From positions 464,834-528,833 of the forward strand of contig NZ_JPWF01000002.1 in the NCBI RefSeq assembly GCF_003326675.1: a stretch of DNA of 64,000 bases, written 5' to 3'. This document shows, piece by piece, positions 37,460 through 46,370 of the stretch (position 1 is the first letter of the stretch; each line of letters opens with the position of its first letter). This DNA is from Thalassospira profundimaris (GTDB lineage: Bacteria; Pseudomonadota; Alphaproteobacteria; Rhodospirillales; Thalassospiraceae). A program made the position numbers and the translations under genes. The notes under the pieces are model-generated. The model saw nothing but the letters and a program-made list of their open reading frames with translations, made no database searches and was not told the origin of the DNA.

Positions 37460-37811
37460 TTATAGCCTCCACTGCGAGTTTATTGCACCGCAGTGATGCT
37501 TGCTAAAACCGTGCCAGATTCTTTTTCAAATAGAATAAAATCAAGAATCGAGGGATTCCCACGCAATATGCCACTATTTTACAGCCGATTTCAGGAGAAT
37601 ATTTGCGGAAGCTGCATTTTGCATGATCAATTTTCAATCATAGATTAAATAATGATCATTTTTTAATCACATTGACGCCACATTCTTCACCGCTTATTTG
37701 ATGGGCAGAAGTTTTGTCTCCACTGCGGTTATTGCACCACAATTCACCCTGCTGGGGGCTGCTTCTCGCCTCGCCGGTTCACCGGCGGGGCGTCATAATT
37801 TTCAGGGCTGA
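37460..37811. other. Regulatory region upstream of urtA with a direct repeat
   Basis: This 352-base gap contains an AT-rich core (about 37530-37680) and two imperfect copies of the same sequence. The first, at 37467-37489, begins CTCCACTGCGAG and ends TATTGCACC; the second, at 37718-37738, begins CTCCACTGCGG and ends TATTGCACC. The first copy overlaps the urtA ribosome site. A GC-rich hairpin (CGCCTCGCCGG with CCGGCGGGGCG, 37767-37792) lies just beyond the LysR stop and may end that gene. No ORF is convincing. Confidence 0.5.
37502..37516 (-). promoter_or_regulatory. Likely sigma-54 promoter of urtA
   Basis: On the minus strand the bases read TGGCAC-GGTTT-TAGC, one mismatch from TGGCAC-N5-TTGC. 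Transcription would start near 37490, about 31 bases before the urtA start codon. Confidence 0.6.
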
Positions 37812-38774
37812 TTACTCTGCGGCAAGAACGATCCGGTTCGGATCAATCGAGTCAATCACGCCACGGATCTGATCACGCAACCAGACCAGACCGACATCCT
37901 TGTCCGTCCACACCGCCCAGTTCATCGTCACCGGCGGGAATCCGATATCAATCGGCATCGGACAGAATGAAAGCCCGAATAGCGGTGCATACTGGATCGC
38001 AATCCGGCATGGCACAGTTGCCACGACCGGGGCGTTGCGGGCTGCTGCCAAAAGCGGCATGAAATCGGGTGCCGCCATCACAACATTCAGATCAATCCCC
38101 AACCCTTGCAACGCCGCGCCGACGCATCCCGCGACATTTTCGGTTTGCGACAGTACCGCATGACGGGATGCCAGATATTGGGCACGCGTGATGGGCGCAC
38201 TCAGCCCGGTCAGTTCCGGGTTAAAGCAGCATGCCACTTCGGAATTGAACAACAATTCCCCGTGATGGCCGGTTTGCAGCTGGGTCTTGCACCCGATTGC
38301 CAGATCAATCTCGCCATTATTGATCATGGTATCGACGGTATCGGTCGTAATCGAACGACTTAAAATCTTGGTTCCCGGTGCTTCGCGCTGAAGATGGCGC
38401 ACCAGTTCCGGCAACAGGATCATTTCCATTTCGCCGGTCACACCCAGACGAAACACGCGCTCCGCCTTGGCCGGATCAAAACAATCGGTCGCCTGAAGGG
38501 CATTTTGCGCCTGTGAAAGTGCGGTTCGCACCGGACCTGCCAATGCGCGCGCCTTGGCGGTCGGTTGCATTTTTTGACCCACACGCACGAACAATTCATC
38601 GGCCAGCAACATGCGCAGGGTCGATAAATTGTGGCTCATCGCCGACTGACCAATACGCAGCTTTTCCGCTGCCTTGGTGACACTCATCTCTTGCATCATG
38701 GCGTCAAACGCAATCATGAGGTTGAGATCAAAGGACCGTAAATTGAAATGATCAATATTATCCATGACTGGCAT
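37812..38774 (-). CDS. LysR-type transcriptional regulator
   Basis: A 320-residue LysR protein of the NodD/SyrM-like subgroup with the helix-turn-helix near residues 30-50 (MSVTKAAEKLRIGQSAMSH) and FVRVGQKMQPTAKA after it. The effector domain starts near residue 100. It is divergent from the Tat-exported metallo-beta-lactamase-fold gene at 38866 with 91 bases between, so this gene is its probable target. Start may be 38774 or the in-frame ATG at 38765; neither has a clear ribosome site. Confidence 0.85.
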   Translation of the reverse strand: MPVMDNIDHFNLRSFDLNLMIAFDAMMQEMSVTKAAEKLRIGQSAMSHNLSTLRMLLADELFVRVGQKMQPTAKARALAGPVRTALSQAQNALQATDCFDPAKAERVFRLGVTGEMEMILLPELVRHLQREAPGTKILSRSITTDTVDTMINNGEIDLAIGCKTQLQTGHHGELLFNSEVACCFNPELTGLSAPITRAQYLASRHAVLSQTENVAGCVGAALQGLGIDLNVVMAAPDFMPLLAAARNAPVVATVPCRIAIQYAPLFGLSFCPMPIDIGFPPVTMNWAVWTDKDVGLVWLRDQIRGVIDSIDPNRIVLAAE

Positions 38775-38865
38775 CGATTTGATTACTGACTGAACCCACT
38801 ATAGCTTTTCCCCACAAGCTTACAACCCGCCGGTTCCCCACCGGCACGATTTGAGGGAAAAGAAA

Positions 38866-39849
38866 ATGTTATCACGTCGCGAATTGCTTAAAGGCACGCT
38901 TGCCGCCGGTGCCGTCGGCGCGATTGGCAGCACGGTCTTCGTACCGCTGACCGCCAAGGCAAAGGCCCCGCTGGTCGGCACACAGGCACCGGGCTATTAC
39001 CGGGTTATGGTGGGTGACGTCGAAGTCACCGCCCTTTCTGATGGCGTTGGTCTGTTTCCGATTGCCGACCTTTATCTTAACACCACGCCCGAACAGGCGC
39101 GCCTTGCCCTTGCCAATGCGTTTCAGGGCACGCCCACTCATCTTTCGGTCAACACATATTTGCTGAATTTCGGTGACCGTCTGGTATTGCTTGATGCCGG
39201 CACCAGCGATCTGATGGGACCGGCACTGGGTAAACTTCCGGCCAACATCATCGCATCGGGCTATCACCCCGATCAGATTGATGATGTTGTCATCACCCAC
39301 GTCCATCCCGATCATACCGGCGGCCTGACCCTTGGTGGCAAAAAGGTCTTTGCCAATGCCACGGTCCATGCCCCGCAGCCCGATGCCGATTTCTGGCTGA
39401 GTGCCGAAAGCAAGGCCGCGGCCCCCGACGATGCCAAGGGCTTCTTTGATCAGGCGGCGGCCTCCCTTAAACCCTATATCGACAGCAACACCTTCCAGAC
39501 CTTTGCCCCGAATGCACCGGCCATCCCCGGCCTGGTCAACACGACCTTCCGCCCGGGCCACACACCGGGGCACAGCGCGCTTTGGATCGAAAGCAAGGGC
39601 GAGAAGTTTGTCTATTGGGGCGACATCACCCATGGCGACGTTGTTCAGTTTGATGAACCCGGCGTTGCCATCGCCTTTGACAGCGATCCCGATCTTGCCA
39701 TCAAGTCGCGCGAAGCCGCCTTTGCCGAGGCCGTTTCGGAAAAATATCTGGTTGCCGGATGCCATATTGCGTTCCCGGGCATCGGTCACGTCCGCGAAGA
39801 CACGACCATGTATGACTGGGTGCCGATGAATTATCGCGCCGACGTCTAA
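38866..39849 (+). CDS. Tat-exported metallo-beta-lactamase-fold hydrolase
   Basis: This 327-residue protein begins with a twin-arginine signal (SRRELLKG followed by a hydrophobic segment and an Ala-rich cleavage region near residue 31), so it is exported folded to the periplasm. The metal motif THVHPDHTGG (HxHxDH) is present, a second His is in RPGHTPGH, and a later Asp in YWGDITHGD, giving a complete dinuclear site. Relatives include quorum-quenching lactonases and methyl parathion hydrolase-like enzymes; the substrate is unknown. ATG 38866 with GAGGGAAAAG upstream was preferred to TTG 38851. Divergent from a LysR gene. Confidence 0.82.
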   Translation: MLSRRELLKGTLAAGAVGAIGSTVFVPLTAKAKAPLVGTQAPGYYRVMVGDVEVTALSDGVGLFPIADLYLNTTPEQARLALANAFQGTPTHLSVNTYLLNFGDRLVLLDAGTSDLMGPALGKLPANIIASGYHPDQIDDVVITHVHPDHTGGLTLGGKKVFANATVHAPQPDADFWLSAESKAAAPDDAKGFFDQAAASLKPYIDSNTFQTFAPNAPAIPGLVNTTFRPGHTPGHSALWIESKGEKFVYWGDITHGDVVQFDEPGVAIAFDSDPDLAIKSREAAFAEAVSEKYLVAGCHIAFPGIGHVREDTTMYDWVPMNYRADV

Positions 39850-39883
39850 ACACTTCACGATCCCCCAACCGGCACATTAACGC

Positions 39884-39916
39884 AAAAGGGCGGCCGCATC
39901 ACGCGACCGCCCTTTC
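39884..39916 (+). terminator. Terminator after the metallo-beta-lactamase gene
   Basis: AAAGGGCGG (39885-39893) pairs with CCGCCCTTT (39907-39915), flanked by short A- and T-runs. It separates two converging genes and may work in both directions. Confidence 0.65.
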
Positions 39917-39943
39917 TGCTGATAAACCGGGATGGAAAAACCC

Positions 39944-41140
39944 TTATTCCGGCATGCCCGCACGGATCCACTGCCCGATCTGGGCGCGCTCCTCGTCGGT
40001 CATCTCTGTCAAATTGCCAAGCGGCATGGCCCGGCCAATTACGGCTTGCGCCAGAATGCGCTGCGCATTGGCTTCAACCTGGGCCAGATCATCAAACATC
40101 ACACCCGCCGGGGCTTCGTCGAAGCCCTCATCCCGCGGATTGGCCGAATGACATTGCGTGCAACGGGTCTGCACAATTGCAAGGGCGTGATCCGCACTGA
40201 TCACATCTTCGTCCGCCAGCTTGACCGCATTGGGATCATAGGATGCAAACATCGCAAGGATCGCCATACCAACACCCGCAGCCGGCAACTGCCAGACAAT
40301 CGCCTTGCCCGTCCCGCCGGCATTGCGCGTGTTAAAGAAGTGACGCACCAGACCACCGATGATCAGGATCAGGCCGACAATCACCCATGACTGGTCATGG
40401 GAAAACAGCATCGAATAATGGTTGCTGATCATCATCAGCAACACCGGCAGGGTCAGGTAGTTGTTATGCGTTGAACGCTGCTTGGCCTGAAGACCCAGTT
40501 TCGGATCGGGCTTTTCGCCTGCCATCAGGCTGGCGACGACCTTTTTCTGGTTCGGGATGATGATACGAAACACGTTGGCGGCCATGATCGTCCCGATCAT
40601 CGCACCAACATGAATGAATGCGCCGCGGCCGCTAAACACATGGGTAAACAGATAAGCCGCCACCATGATCAGGACAAAAAGCGCCACCGCCAGTGTATCG
40701 GTGCGTTTGCCAATCGCGCTTTTGCAGATGATGTCATAGATCACCCAACCGGCAAACAGGCTGCCCAGACCAATCAGGATCGCATCCATCTTGGTCAGCG
40801 CCAGAACGCTTGGATCGATCAGATAGCTTTCCGCACTCCAGTAATACATGGTGACCAAAAGCGCGAAGCCGGTCATCCAGGTGAAATAGGCCTCGTATTT
40901 GAACCAGTGCAGATCAGGCGGCATCGAGCTTGGCGCGACCATCCATTTATTGACGTGATAGAACCCGCCGCCATGGACCATCCATGCTTCGCCATAAACG
41001 CCCTCATCCATGCCCGGACGCTTGCGCAAACTCAGATCAAGCCAGACAAAATAGAATGAAGACCCGATCCAGGCGATGCCCGTAATCAGATGCGCCCAGC
41101 GCAGGATCAGGTTGATCCAGTCCTGAAACAGAATATCCAC
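39944..41140 (-). CDS. puuD: Membrane urate oxidase PuuD with fused cytochrome c
   Basis: This integral membrane urate hydroxylase turns urate to 5-hydroxyisourate and passes electrons to its own cytochrome c. The membrane part (about residues 1-310) has eight or so helices with WAHLITGIAWIGSSFYFVW, GGGFYHVNKW and STHNNYLTLPVLLMM, characteristic of the family. A C-terminal cytochrome c domain carries CTQCH near residue 327. GTG at 41138-41140 preceded by GGAGG is the probable start; the frame is open to 41251. The gene lies divergent to a LysR regulator and provides the step missing from the hiuH/xdh and puuE operons farther right. Confidence 0.92.
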   Translation of the reverse strand: MDILFQDWINLILRWAHLITGIAWIGSSFYFVWLDLSLRKRPGMDEGVYGEAWMVHGGGFYHVNKWMVAPSSMPPDLHWFKYEAYFTWMTGFALLVTMYYWSAESYLIDPSVLALTKMDAILIGLGSLFAGWVIYDIICKSAIGKRTDTLAVALFVLIMVAAYLFTHVFSGRGAFIHVGAMIGTIMAANVFRIIIPNQKKVVASLMAGEKPDPKLGLQAKQRSTHNNYLTLPVLLMMISNHYSMLFSHDQSWVIVGLILIIGGLVRHFFNTRNAGGTGKAIVWQLPAAGVGMAILAMFASYDPNAVKLADEDVISADHALAIVQTRCTQCHSANPRDEGFDEAPAGVMFDDLAQVEANAQRILAQAVIGRAMPLGNLTEMTDEERAQIGQWIRAGMPE

Positions 41141-41427
41141 GGTGCTTGAAACCTCCGTCACGCCCGGATGCAGGTTACGGATTTCTGCCTGCGGGCCGCC
41201 CCTCTGATGGTTGTGATCCGCCCTGCATATCCCCGCACAGTTCGGAACCATTCAAATCAATCTCTTATCTTCTCCTAACACAGCCCCCTGATCGGCTCTA
41301 TTATTAAGGGGCCGAGCATAATCGAAATGACTTTCAAACTATTCTTTAAAATGGCACAGTGTGCGCCGATAAATAGAATATAGAACGATAATAAACGCCA
41401 GAATTCACCTCAGGAGCTTCCCGCGCC

Positions 41428-42339
41428 ATGTCCGATTTTGAGGACATCCAGATTTTTGTCCGCGTTGCCGAACTTGGCAACCTTTCTGCTGCCGGTCGCG
41501 AGTTGCGCCATTCAGCAGCCGTGGTGTCGAACCGGATTGCGCGCCTTGAAGAACGCCTTGGCGTAAGGCTGCTTAACCGGACCACACGGCGCGTCAACCT
41601 GACCACCGAAGGCGATGTATATTACCGGCACTGCCTGCGCATTTTATCGGAAATGCAGGAAGCCGAAAACGCCATAGCCAACCAGAAAAACACCACACGC
41701 GGCCCGGTAACGCTGACCTGCCCGGTGGCATTTGGCAATAAATATGTCGCGCCGATCATTCCGAAATTCGTCGAAAAAAACCCCGACGTGCAAATTCGCC
41801 TGCATCTGTCCGACCGGCTTTTGGACCTTTTGCAGGACAAGGTCGATCTTGCCATCCGTATCGCCGAGCTTAAGGAAAGTTCCCTGATCGTGCGCAAACT
41901 TGCGGCCAACAAACGCATGCTGGTGGCAAGCCCGGATTATCTGGCAAAGCACGGCACACCGCAAACCCCAGCCGATCTGATGAACCACAATTGCCTGCTT
42001 CTGCGCTTCCCCGGCTCAAGGCAGTATCAATGGACCCTTTCGGGCCCGAACGAAGAACCACCCGTCACCCTTGCCGTTTCCGGATCAATGGATTCCGATA
42101 ATGGCGAAGTTCTGACCCGCTGGTGCCTTGATGGTCACGGCATTTCGCTAAAATCAAACTGGGAAGTTGGCGAACTGGTCCGCGATGGCAAGCTCAGGGT
42201 CGTCCTGCCCGATTATCAACCACCGTCACACGCGGTCTATACGCTTTACCCGGAAAACCGGTACCTACCGACCCGCGTGCGCGCCTTTGTCGATTTTCTG
42301 GTATCCGAATTTGGTGGCACCCCGCCTTGGGAACGCTAG
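41428..42339 (+). CDS. LysR-type transcriptional regulator
   Basis: A 303-residue LysR protein: DNA-binding part LSAAGRELRHSAAVVSNRIARLEE with RTTRRVNLTTEGD, then an effector domain. AGGAG precedes ATG 41428. It is divergent from puuD with 287 bases between, so control of urate oxidase is plausible although the subgroup (close to DNA-binding proteins of the CrgA kind) acts on many targets. A terminator follows. Confidence 0.85.
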   Translation: MSDFEDIQIFVRVAELGNLSAAGRELRHSAAVVSNRIARLEERLGVRLLNRTTRRVNLTTEGDVYYRHCLRILSEMQEAENAIANQKNTTRGPVTLTCPVAFGNKYVAPIIPKFVEKNPDVQIRLHLSDRLLDLLQDKVDLAIRIAELKESSLIVRKLAANKRMLVASPDYLAKHGTPQTPADLMNHNCLLLRFPGSRQYQWTLSGPNEEPPVTLAVSGSMDSDNGEVLTRWCLDGHGISLKSNWEVGELVRDGKLRVVLPDYQPPSHAVYTLYPENRYLPTRVRAFVDFLVSEFGGTPPWER

Positions 42340-42350
42340 ACCAACAATGC

Positions 42351-42382
42351 AAAACGCCCCGGCACTCTGCACGGGGCGTTTT
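42351..42382. terminator. Bidirectional terminator
   Basis: AAAACGCCCCG (42351-42361) pairs with CGGGGCGTTTT (42372-42382) around a ten-base loop. It lies between the converging LysR and amidohydrolase genes, with A- and T-runs on the two sides. Confidence 0.85.
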
Positions 42383-42405
42383 GGTATTTAACGGCTACTC
42401 GAAGA

Positions 42406-43443
42406 TCAGCGCTTCGCCTGATCCAGATAACCACTCAAAACCGCTGCCACATTAAGTCCGATTACGTCATGGGCGTAACCGCCTTCCATGACAAACACGG
42501 TCTTAAGGCCCAACCGCCCGATCATCTGACCGATCCGGTTAAAGTCATCGGTCTGCAATTTGAAGTCACAGATCGGTTCGGCTTCATGCGCATCAACGCC
42601 AAGCGCGATGACAAGTGCATCGGGCTGCCAGGTGACAAGTTTTTGCATCGCCTTGGCAAAGGCCTGTCCCCACGCCCCGAAATCACTGCCACCGGCAAGC
42701 GGGATATTCAGGTTTGCACCAGCCCCGTCATTACGACCAGTTTCATTGGCATAGCCCATGAAGAACGGGAACTGATGGGTTGGATCGGCATGGATCGAAA
42801 TGGTCAGAACATCGCCACGTTCATAGAAAATATCCTGCGTGCCATTCCCGTGATGGTAATCGATATCAAGGATCGCAACCTTTTTCGCGCCCTTGGTGAT
42901 CATATGCTGGGCGGCAATCGCCGAGTTATTGAGGAAGCAATATCCGCCATAACGATTGGCATGGGCGTGATGTCCCGGCGGACGGGTCAAGGCAAAGGAT
43001 GCAATGCCGTCATTCCATGTGGCATCGGCCGCCGACGTCACCGTCTGCGCCCCCCAATAAGCAGCCTTCCAAGTACCCGCGGTAATCGGTGTATCGCTTG
43101 AAATCGCGAACTGGCCAAGACGCGCACTGATATGTTCGGGATGGCCACCCGAAAAACCGGCCGTCGGCCAGACATAGGGGAAGGCATCGCCGCTTTTGCC
43201 GGCTTTGGTCCATTCAACCCAGGCATTTTCGATGAAATCAAGATATTCGGGATCATGAATGGCCCGGATCGGGTTCATGCCATGATCGGTGGGATCCACA
43301 AGCTGCGCCTTGACCGCATGGGCCACCGCATCACGAATGATCGGAATACGCCGGGCATTTTCAAAACAGGGCACCATACGCCCGTGATGCATTTCGCCCG
43401 CACCGTCATGGGCATCATGACGGGAATTGAAAAAGACGCGCAT
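42406..43443 (-). CDS. Acetylpolyamine amidohydrolase (histone deacetylase family)
   Basis: A zinc hydrolase of 345 residues that removes acetyl groups from acetylated polyamines such as acetylputrescine. Active-site signatures are present: RPPGHHA (His pair), DIDYHHGNGTQDIFYERGD (Asp and His ligands), GVDAHEAEP (Asp) and EGGYAHD (Tyr). The N-terminus, with HHGRMVPCFENARR and a WPTAGFSGGHPE insert, matches the Mycoplana-type AphA rather than true histone deacetylases. It could feed polyamine nitrogen into the same catabolic network; no operon partner is visible. Confidence 0.88.
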   Translation of the reverse strand: MRVFFNSRHDAHDGAGEMHHGRMVPCFENARRIPIIRDAVAHAVKAQLVDPTDHGMNPIRAIHDPEYLDFIENAWVEWTKAGKSGDAFPYVWPTAGFSGGHPEHISARLGQFAISSDTPITAGTWKAAYWGAQTVTSAADATWNDGIASFALTRPPGHHAHANRYGGYCFLNNSAIAAQHMITKGAKKVAILDIDYHHGNGTQDIFYERGDVLTISIHADPTHQFPFFMGYANETGRNDGAGANLNIPLAGGSDFGAWGQAFAKAMQKLVTWQPDALVIALGVDAHEAEPICDFKLQTDDFNRIGQMIGRLGLKTVFVMEGGYAHDVIGLNVAAVLSGYLDQAKR

Positions 43444-43521
43444 AACCCCGTTTCCTTGTTTCGAGATGACGACAGGGCGCCATATCTGGCACCCTGTTTA
43501 TGTGTTGCGCTGTGAAAGCGG

Positions 43522-44691
43522 CTATTTCTTGGCGGTAAAAAGAAGCTTCTCGATGGTATCGAGGAACCCGCCAAGATGCTTGCGCAGATTTTCCGACTGT
43601 TCGGCCAGACGTCCGGCCATATCGCGTGTGGTATCGGCGGCAACACCGGTCCGCCCGGCCATGTCGGACACCACGGTGATGTTGTCGGTCACTTCCTGCG
43701 CACCACTGGATGCCTGTTCGACATTGCGCGTGATGTTCGATGACAGGCTGGCCTGGGTTTCAACATTACCCGAAATCGTATCGGACCGAACGGCAAGATC
43801 ATCAATCACACTGGCAATTTCGCGGATCGCCCCGACCGATTGTTCAATCGCGTTCTGGATGTCCTGAACTTTTTCCTCGATGCTTTCGGTCGCCTTGCTG
43901 GTCTGGTTGGCAAGACTTTTGACCTCGTTGGCAACGACGGCAAAGCCCTTTCCGGCTTCGCCTGCACGCGCGGCTTCGATGGTGGCGTTCAGGGCCAGAA
44001 GGTTGGTCTGGGCTGCGATATCACGGATAAAGCTGACCACTTCGACAATCTCGCCAGCCGCAGCTTCAAGTTCGCCAATCCGGCCATCAGTTTCCTGGGC
44101 AAGACCATTGGCACGATTGGCGATATCAACCGATTCACGGGCCTGCTCGGACACAGCACGGATCGACTGGTTCAGTTCCTCGGACGCTGATGAAACCTCG
44201 GTCACGTTGCTTGCGGTCTGGCGCGCAGCGGCCGCAACATTGGTCGAACGTGAACTGGTTTCATGGGCAATGGTGTTGGCTTCGCCCGATGCCTCGGCCA
44301 GGGCCGAGGCGGCATTGGCAATATCGTCAACAGCTGCAAACGATCCGCTTTTGAAGTCACTCAGGATTTCAGAAAACCCTGAAAGTTTCTGTTCAATCGA
44401 TGCGGTCGCGGCATTGATACGCTTGGCCGATGACAGATATTCACCGACAAGGCCGGTTTCGACAATCCGCCGATAATAACGGTTTTCCGAAACAGCGCCC
44501 ATCGACGCCGCACTTTCGCGCAAGAACGCGTCATTCCGGTCGATCAGGCGGTTGATCGCAACAAACAGCTCGCGCATGTCCGGATGACTGTCGACATTGG
44601 TGATACGGGCCTCGTAATCACCTTCTGCAGCAGCCAGAACAACGTCCAGCGCCTTTTTGATACCTGCTTTCGAACCACCAAATATCGCCAT
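43522..44691 (-). CDS. Cytoplasmic methyl-accepting chemotaxis protein
   Basis: A soluble chemoreceptor of 389 residues. No membrane helix or HAMP is obvious. The N-terminal 110 residues ([17 protein letters not shown] ... [19 protein letters not shown]) look like a short signalling helix region. The C-terminal coiled coil holds the kinase-binding tip [20 protein letters not shown]. It lies 44 bases downstream of a PAS protein on the same strand, suggesting that the two together make an Aer-like redox or oxygen sensor split into separate polypeptides. Confidence 0.88.
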   Translation of the reverse strand: MAIFGGSKAGIKKALDVVLAAAEGDYEARITNVDSHPDMRELFVAINRLIDRNDAFLRESAASMGAVSENRYYRRIVETGLVGEYLSSAKRINAATASIEQKLSGFSEILSDFKSGSFAAVDDIANAASALAEASGEANTIAHETSSRSTNVAAAARQTASNVTEVSSASEELNQSIRAVSEQARESVDIANRANGLAQETDGRIGELEAAAGEIVEVVSFIRDIAAQTNLLALNATIEAARAGEAGKGFAVVANEVKSLANQTSKATESIEEKVQDIQNAIEQSVGAIREIASVIDDLAVRSDTISGNVETQASLSSNITRNVEQASSGAQEVTDNITVVSDMAGRTGVAADTTRDMAGRLAEQSENLRKHLGGFLDTIEKLLFTAKK

Positions 44692-44735
44692 TGCGAACCT
44701 CGAACCTTCGATTTAGAGACGCCCAGGGTCAGGAC

Positions 44736-45269
44736 CTAGAGACTTTGGATAAATTGATCATATGCCAAACCGGCATCTGACAGTTTCTTGGCAAGCAATT
44801 CAGACGCTGCATTCATGCCGTCCTTGCGATTGCTTGTACTTTCTTCGACTTTGCAAAGCTCCGCATATAGCGGGATGATCTTGCTACGCAAAATAGCGGG
44901 ATCAGCAACCCGACGGTTGGAGTGATATCCGATCACTTTGTGACCGGAATCAAATGTCGGTGTCACATGGGCATAAACCCAATAATGGTCGCCGTGTTTC
45001 CCCATATTCAGGACATAGGCAAAGATCTCCTTGCCGGAACTGATATGGTCCCACAGCAATTTGAAGATGCATCTTGGCATATCGGGATGACGGATCATGG
45101 AATGCGGCTGACCGAGAACTTCATTCTCGGTGTAATCCGACAAGCGCAAGAACACTTCGTTAGCATAGGTAATATGGCCCTTAAGGTCAGTTTTGCTAAC
45201 GATCAGTTCTTGTGGCTTGAAGTGACGTTCCCTGCCGGATGGCTTGATCACCGGACGCTTATCACTCAC
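44736..45269 (-). CDS. Aer-like PAS domain protein
   Basis: A single PAS domain (about residues 20-130 from the chosen start): VSKTDLKGHITYANEVFLRLSDY, LGQPHSMIRHPDMP, then GDHYWVYAHVTPTF. This is the Aer-type PAS that binds FAD and senses redox state; the Aer-specific RHPDMP is clear. A short C-terminal helix follows, without transmembrane or MCP domains, as the signalling domain is supplied by the next gene. GTG 45269 is the preferred start; the frame is open to 45392 but that stretch is AT-rich and lacks a ribosome site. Confidence 0.82.
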   Translation of the reverse strand: MSDKRPVIKPSGRERHFKPQELIVSKTDLKGHITYANEVFLRLSDYTENEVLGQPHSMIRHPDMPRCIFKLLWDHISSGKEIFAYVLNMGKHGDHYWVYAHVTPTFDSGHKVIGYHSNRRVADPAILRSKIIPLYAELCKVEESTSNRKDGMNAASELLAKKLSDAGLAYDQFIQSL

Positions 45270-45643
45270 CTTGACACCCCGTTTAATCTTTTTTTTGATC
45301 CCAATGCGCAAGTCGCTTGGGAGCTGAATTATTGAAGTATCATGCAACCTTAATAGAGCGAAGAAAAAATGTAAATTTTTCATACGCTTCATGCACAGTT
45401 TACAACGATAATTTTTAGAATTCCTCTAAGCGAATGGTCGGAATTCCTGACTGTAGCAAGCAGCGAAACGACTGCAAAATTTGCAATATTTGAAACCTGG
45501 CAACTCTGGCACGTTTTGTTCCTCCCCCGACCGGGGGATGCGCCCGTGAACAATTTCACATTTTATAGAAGCGCAGAGGCATCCCGGGCCCATCCAGTCA
45601 CAATAGCAACCAAATACCGGGCTCGACGTATCAGGAGAACCAG
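45270..45643. other. Intergenic region before the lipoprotein gene
   Basis: This 374-base divergent gap is AT-rich on the left, where an N-terminal extension of the PAS gene is possible. A small G/C palindrome, CCCCC-GACC-GGGGG at 45524-45537, lies about 105 bases upstream of the lipoprotein start. AGGAG precedes that start. No other gene was recognised. Confidence 0.35.
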
Positions 45644-46255
45644 ATGAAGAAGATCGCCCTTTCATGCGCCCTGCTTGCAGGCTTGGCGGCATGCCAAACA
45701 ACAGACAATGTCGTTCGCACCACCAATGTCAGTTTGCTGTCATTGCAGAAACCGGAACTGGCAGTCGGTGATACATATTCCTATTACCTGAATGGTAAAC
45801 ATGAAACCACGACCGTGACAGCAGTTGGAGCAGACACCTTCAGCTTCGAAGTCACCGAAGGTCCGGGTGCTGGCTGCACATTTGAAGGGGCAGGCTTCGT
45901 TTCACCCGACGTAAAATGGGAAAATTGCGAAAGCTCGACCGGCAGCCAGACACTTGAACATACCGGCGATATCTGGCCGCTGAAGGTCGGCAACACCGAA
46001 AGCTATGCGATCGAAGGCACCGACGGAACCGACACATGGTCCAGCAACCGTGAATGCAGCGTTGCAGGCATCGCAATGGTCACCCTTGGCACCACCACGA
46101 TCCCGACCTACGAGGTCGTCTGCAAGGACAAATCGAATACCCGCACCTGGTTCTATTCGCAAACCCACAAATGGCCTGTCAAATATACCAAGGTTAGCAA
46201 GAAACGTGGTCTGGTCGAGACCCGCGAACTCGACCTTGGCCAGAAGGTCGGTTAA
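45644..46255 (+). CDS. Predicted outer-membrane or periplasmic lipoprotein, unknown function
   Basis: The 203-residue protein has a type II signal peptide: KKIALSCALLAGLAAC, with the lipobox LAAC and the lipidated Cys at 17. The mature part is beta-rich with repeated Thr/Ser and evenly placed aromatics (DTYSYYLNGKHETTTV, FSFEVTEGPGAGCTF, TRTWFYSQTHKWPVKY). No family was recognised. Four further Cys residues could form disulphides. ATG 45644 follows AGGAG. It is divergent from the chemotaxis pair and converges on a LuxR gene. Confidence 0.75.
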   Translation: MKKIALSCALLAGLAACQTTDNVVRTTNVSLLSLQKPELAVGDTYSYYLNGKHETTTVTAVGADTFSFEVTEGPGAGCTFEGAGFVSPDVKWENCESSTGSQTLEHTGDIWPLKVGNTESYAIEGTDGTDTWSSNRECSVAGIAMVTLGTTTIPTYEVVCKDKSNTRTWFYSQTHKWPVKYTKVSKKRGLVETRELDLGQKVG

Positions 46256-46370
46256 CACCGGCTTTTGGGATGCTGTTTGATGTCGCGATCCGAATTCCGG
46301 CATCCATTCGGGTCTGCGTTTCCGCACTGGAACCAGACCCGGCATCCCTTGTTCGGCAAGATACCGAAAC

